Source: Alsobacter sp045348435
Lineage (GTDB): Bacteria > Pseudomonadota > Alphaproteobacteria > Rhizobiales > Beijerinckiaceae
Direction of reading: 5' to 3'
Length of the DNA stretch: 64,000 bases
NCBI RefSeq assembly: GCF_045348435.1
Contig: NZ_CP157484.1
Coordinates: forward strand, 3,286,001-3,350,000
Part shown: positions 59,848 to 64,000 of the stretch, piece by piece
How positions within the stretch are numbered: position 1 is the stretch's first letter
How the letters are laid out: every line of letters starts with the position of its first letter
The notes under the pieces: model-generated
The model's database searches: none
The model's input: the letters and a program-made list of their open reading frames with translations, nothing else
Told to the model about the DNA's origin: nothing
Position numbers and translations under genes: made by a program

Positions 59848-61258
59848 CGAGCACCCAGGTGTCTTTGGTTCCGCCGCCCTGGCTGGAATTGACGACGAGC
59901 GATCCGTCCTTCAGGGCGACGCGCGTCAGTCCGCCCGGCACGATGCGCACCTTGTCCGACCCCGTGAGCACGAAGGGCCTGAGGTCCACGTGCCGCGGCG
60001 CCACGCCGGACGCCACGAAGGTCGGGCAGGTCGACAGCGCCAGCGTCGGCTGGGCGATGAAGCCGTCCGGCGCCGTCTTCAGCTTGCGGCGGAACTCCTC
60101 CACCTGCTGCTTGCTGGCGTGCGGGCCGACCAGCATGCCGTATCCGCCGGAGCCGTTGACCTCCTTGACGACCAGGCTGGTCAGGTTGTCGAGCACGTAG
60201 GACAGCGAATCCTTCTCGCGGCACCGGTAGGTCGGCACGTTGTTGAGGATGGGGTCCTTGCCGGTGAAGAAGCGGACGATCTCCGGCATGTAGCTGTAGA
60301 CCGCCTTGTCGTCCGCCACGCCGGTGCCGATGGCGTTGCACAGCGTGACGTTGCCGGCCTGGTAGGCGCTGACGATGCCGGGCACGCCCAGCACCGAGTC
60401 CGGCCGGAAGGCCAGCGGGTCCAGGAAGTCGTCGTCGATGCGCCGGTAGATGACGTCGACGCGCTTGGGCCCCTCCGTCGTGCGCATGTAGACGATGTCC
60501 TCGCGCACGAAGAGGTCCGACCCTTCCACGAGCTCGATGCCGAGCTTGTCGGCCAGGAACGAGTGCTCGTAGAAGGCCGAATTGTACTGGCCGGGCGTCA
60601 GCAGCACGCAGACCGGGTCGCCGGCCCCGTTGCGTGGGGCCACCGAGCGCAGCGTCGCCAGCAGCGAGTCGGGGTAGTTCTCAACCGGGGCGACGCGGTT
60701 CTCGGTGAACAGCTCCGGGAAGAGCCGCATCATCACTTCCCGGTTCTCCAGCATGTAGGAGACGCCGGACGGGGTGCGGGCGTTGTCCTCCAGCACGTAG
60801 AAATCATCGGGGCCCACCCGCACGATGTCGATGCCGGCGATGTGGCAATAGATGCCGTGCGGCACGGGCCGGCCCGCCATCTCGGGCCGGAACCCGGCGT
60901 TGCGGTAGACCAGGTCCTCCGGGATGATCCCCGCCTTCAGGCACTCGCGCGGGCCGTAGAGGTCGGCCAGGAAGGCGTTGAGCGCGGTCACGCGCTGGAC
61001 CAGCCCCTCCTCCAGCCTGGTCCATTCCGGCTTGGTGATGACCCGGGGAATGATGTCGAACGGAATCAATCGTTCCGTCGATTCCGCGTCGCCATAGACG
61101 GCGAAGGTGATTCCAATGCGGCGAAAGAAGAGTTCAGCCTGGCTCCGCCGCAGGGCCAGATGGTCTGGGGGGGCCGTGTCCAGCCAGCGCTTGAGCGCGG
61201 TGTAGGCCTCCCGGATCTCTCCATTCGCGCCGTTCATCTCATCGAACGCCGACGCCAT
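59840..61258 (-). CDS. circularly permuted ATP-grasp protein
   Basis: A 472-residue protein of the DUF404/DUF407-type (circularly permuted ATP-grasp) family: ITKPEWTRLEEGLVQRVTAL, NAFLADLYGPRECLKAG, YVLEDNARTPSGVSYMLENR, and the nucleotide region VKEVNGSGGYGMLVGPHASK. It is predicted to ligate an amino acid or peptide with ATP. ATG 61258 has GAGGGGG upstream; the longer open frame begins in the cox terminator region. First gene of a leftward operon: ATP-grasp, alpha-E, transglutaminase, Anbu, GGDEF-EAL. Confidence 0.94.
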   Translation of the reverse strand: MASAFDEMNGANGEIREAYTALKRWLDTAPPDHLALRRSQAELFFRRIGITFAVYGDAESTERLIPFDIIPRVITKPEWTRLEEGLVQRVTALNAFLADLYGPRECLKAGIIPEDLVYRNAGFRPEMAGRPVPHGIYCHIAGIDIVRVGPDDFYVLEDNARTPSGVSYMLENREVMMRLFPELFTENRVAPVENYPDSLLATLRSVAPRNGAGDPVCVLLTPGQYNSAFYEHSFLADKLGIELVEGSDLFVREDIVYMRTTEGPKRVDVIYRRIDDDFLDPLAFRPDSVLGVPGIVSAYQAGNVTLCNAIGTGVADDKAVYSYMPEIVRFFTGKDPILNNVPTYRCREKDSLSYVLDNLTSLVVKEVNGSGGYGMLVGPHASKQQVEEFRRKLKTAPDGFIAQPTLALSTCPTFVASGVAPRHVDLRPFVLTGSDKVRIVPGGLTRVALKDGSLVVNSSQGGGTKDTWVLDA

Positions 61259-61411
61259 GTCAGTCCCCCTCAAGGCCCGTCTCGCGACGCGGCCGCAACG
61301 CCAGAGTAACCGCAAAGCGCGTGCCAGCAATGGGGGTCGAGAACATGGGCCCGCAAGACGCTGGGGCGCCGCAAAATGAGGCGCCGTGACGGGGATTTCG
61401 CCCCCCGAACG

Positions 61412-61443
61412 AAAAGCCCTCCCCCGCCGGGCGGGAGAGGGCT
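61412..61443 (-). terminator. intrinsic terminator downstream of coxM
   Basis: On the minus strand a stem AGCCCTC..CCGC with its complement (61443-61415, one C-A mismatch) is followed by TTT(T)C at 61414-61411. It is 33 bases after the coxM stop, so it closes the cox structural operon before the ATP-grasp operon. Confidence 0.8.
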
Positions 61444-61475
61444 GGGTCGTCTCGGCCCGTGAGGGCGAAAGCGCC

Positions 61476-62279
61476 TTACTTGCCGATGGCGGCGGCGACG
61501 GCGCGCTTGGCCATCACGGTGATGAGGTGGGCTCGGTATTCGGGCGAGGCGTGAATGTCGCCGTTGATGCCGGTCGCCGGCACCGAGACGCCCTCCAGGG
61601 ACTTCGGCGAGAAGCGCTTCTTCAGCGCCTCCTCCAACGCGGCGGCGCGGAACACGCCGTTGGCGCCCGCCCCGGTCACGGCCACGCGGATGTCCGAGCC
61701 GCGCTTGGACACGAACACGCCCACCATGGCGTAGCGCGAGGCCGGGTTGCGGAACTTGGCGTAGGCGGCCTTGGAGACGATCGGGAACGCCACCTTGACG
61801 ACGACCTCGCCGGGCTCCAGCGCCGTCTCGAACAGGCCGGTGAAGAACTGCTCGGCCGGGATCTTGCGCGTGTTGGTGACGATGGTGGCGCCCAGCGCCA
61901 GGCAGGCGGCCGGATAGTCCGCCGCCGGGTCGTTGTTGGCGACCGAACCACCGATGGTGCCGCGGTTGCGCACCGCCGGGTCGCCGATCAGGCCGGCCAT
62001 GTCGGCGAGGCCGGGGTTCGCCTGGCGGACGATCTCGGAAGTGGCGACCTGCGCGTGCTTGGTCGTCGCCCCGATGACGAGGGAGCGGCCCCTGAGCTCG
62101 ATGCCCGACAGGCCCTCGACCTTGCCGAGGTCGATCAGCGCCGAGGGCGCCGCCAGGCGCTGCTTCATCGTCGGCAGCAGGGTCTGGCCGCCGGCCAGGA
62201 TCTTGCCGTCCTCGTTCTTGGCGAGCAGCGAGGCGGCCTGCCGAACGGTCTTGGGCTGGTGGTAGGAGAAGGCGTACAT
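61476..62279 (-). CDS. coxM: CoxM-type FAD-binding subunit of a molybdenum hydroxylase
   Basis: A 267-residue medium subunit that carries FAD. The two FAD motifs are present: KILAGGQTLLPTMKQRLAAP near residue 30 and RGTIGGSVANNDPAADYPAA near residue 110. The gene begins 132 bases after coxL on the same strand. Together with CoxL and an iron-sulfur CoxS (presumably beyond the right edge) it should form the L-S-M enzyme. Confidence 0.94.
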   Translation of the reverse strand: MYAFSYHQPKTVRQAASLLAKNEDGKILAGGQTLLPTMKQRLAAPSALIDLGKVEGLSGIELRGRSLVIGATTKHAQVATSEIVRQANPGLADMAGLIGDPAVRNRGTIGGSVANNDPAADYPAACLALGATIVTNTRKIPAEQFFTGLFETALEPGEVVVKVAFPIVSKAAYAKFRNPASRYAMVGVFVSKRGSDIRVAVTGAGANGVFRAAALEEALKKRFSPKSLEGVSVPATGINGDIHASPEYRAHLITVMAKRAVAAAIGK

Positions 62280-62316
62280 GGGATGTCCTCGCTGGGAGGT
62301 TGTCGTTGGTTCGTAA

Positions 62317-62403
62317 GGTCGTGAGATCGTGAGATGGGAGGCGGAGGCCGGAGCGGGTCGAGGCGAACCCCGACCTCACGACCTCACGACCTCACGACCT
62401 CAC
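62317..62403. repeat. tandem and inverted repeats between coxL and coxM
   Basis: CCTCACGA is repeated 3.75 times at 62374-62403, and the reverse complement of two units (AGGTCGTGAG..TCGTGAG) lies at 62316-62333. The two blocks can pair into a long hairpin in the coxL-coxM message. May affect the ratio of the subunits or mRNA stability. Confidence 0.65.
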
Positions 62404-62411
62404 CGCTCACC

Positions 62412-64000
<1,589 letters not shown>

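Overview
The window looks like chromosome of a high-GC alphaproteobacterium, most likely in the Hyphomicrobiales (Rhizobiales). The evidence is base composition, lineage-typical small families (DUF3126, DUF2336, Usg, YidD, zf-CHCC, PAS_5 and PilZ proteins), a Rhizobiales-type intergenic palindrome, TTAA-N7-TTAA boxes of the CtrA type, and a form II (AYRGAGR) CoxL with its maturation genes. I saw no transposase, integrase, prophage or CRISPR array. Genus assignment is not possible from this alone.

Layout. 0-4.3 kb: 5' end of a beta-propeller protein, a secreted alpha/beta hydrolase, an ankyrin-repeat protein, a polysaccharide deacetylase and NAD kinase. 4.3-10.3 kb: an unusual set of coiled-coil proteins (one long filament-like protein plus three small paralogues sharing WS..L and WL..xH motifs) facing a DUF2336 plus lytic transglycosylase pair. 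10.3-13 kb: MaoC and HpcH/HpaI acyl-CoA genes, then a flavin reductase plus nitroreductase pair. 13-19.2 kb: a large membrane protein, a secreted repeat-like protein, a chemoreceptor and a cytochrome c. 19.2-27.4 kb: mostly housekeeping (thrS, yidD, MipA-type porin, NifU-like protein, folE, hisI) with a patatin, a CBS protein and a rhomboid protease.

27.4-32 kb holds a candidate small RNA with an intrinsic terminator, a PAS_5 protein, a double-PilZ protein, a LapG-type cysteine proteinase and several genes with CtrA-type boxes, suggesting cell-cycle and c-di-GMP control of surface attachment. 32-43.7 kb: cysE, two tandem hydrolases, a FAD monooxygenase, a short class I tRNA with an apparent UAA anticodon, bluB under a cobalamin riboswitch, an acyl/AMP ligase, gpt, a CinA-type protein, an FkbM methyltransferase, map and radC.

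43.9-49.5 kb is a maturation operon for molybdenum hydroxylases: coxD, coxE, a split XdhC with a LysE exporter between its halves, a molybdopterin-binding protein and a MocA-like cytidylyltransferase. Its probable client, a form II CoxL/CoxM enzyme, is on the opposite strand at the right edge (61.5-64 kb). Between them lie an SDR, Usg, a SsuABC-type transporter, ExoD, and a five-gene leftward cluster: circularly permuted ATP-grasp, alpha-E, transglutaminase, Anbu proteasome-like hydrolase and a GGDEF-EAL protein. This last cluster and the coiled-coil cluster are the two least understood systems in the window.
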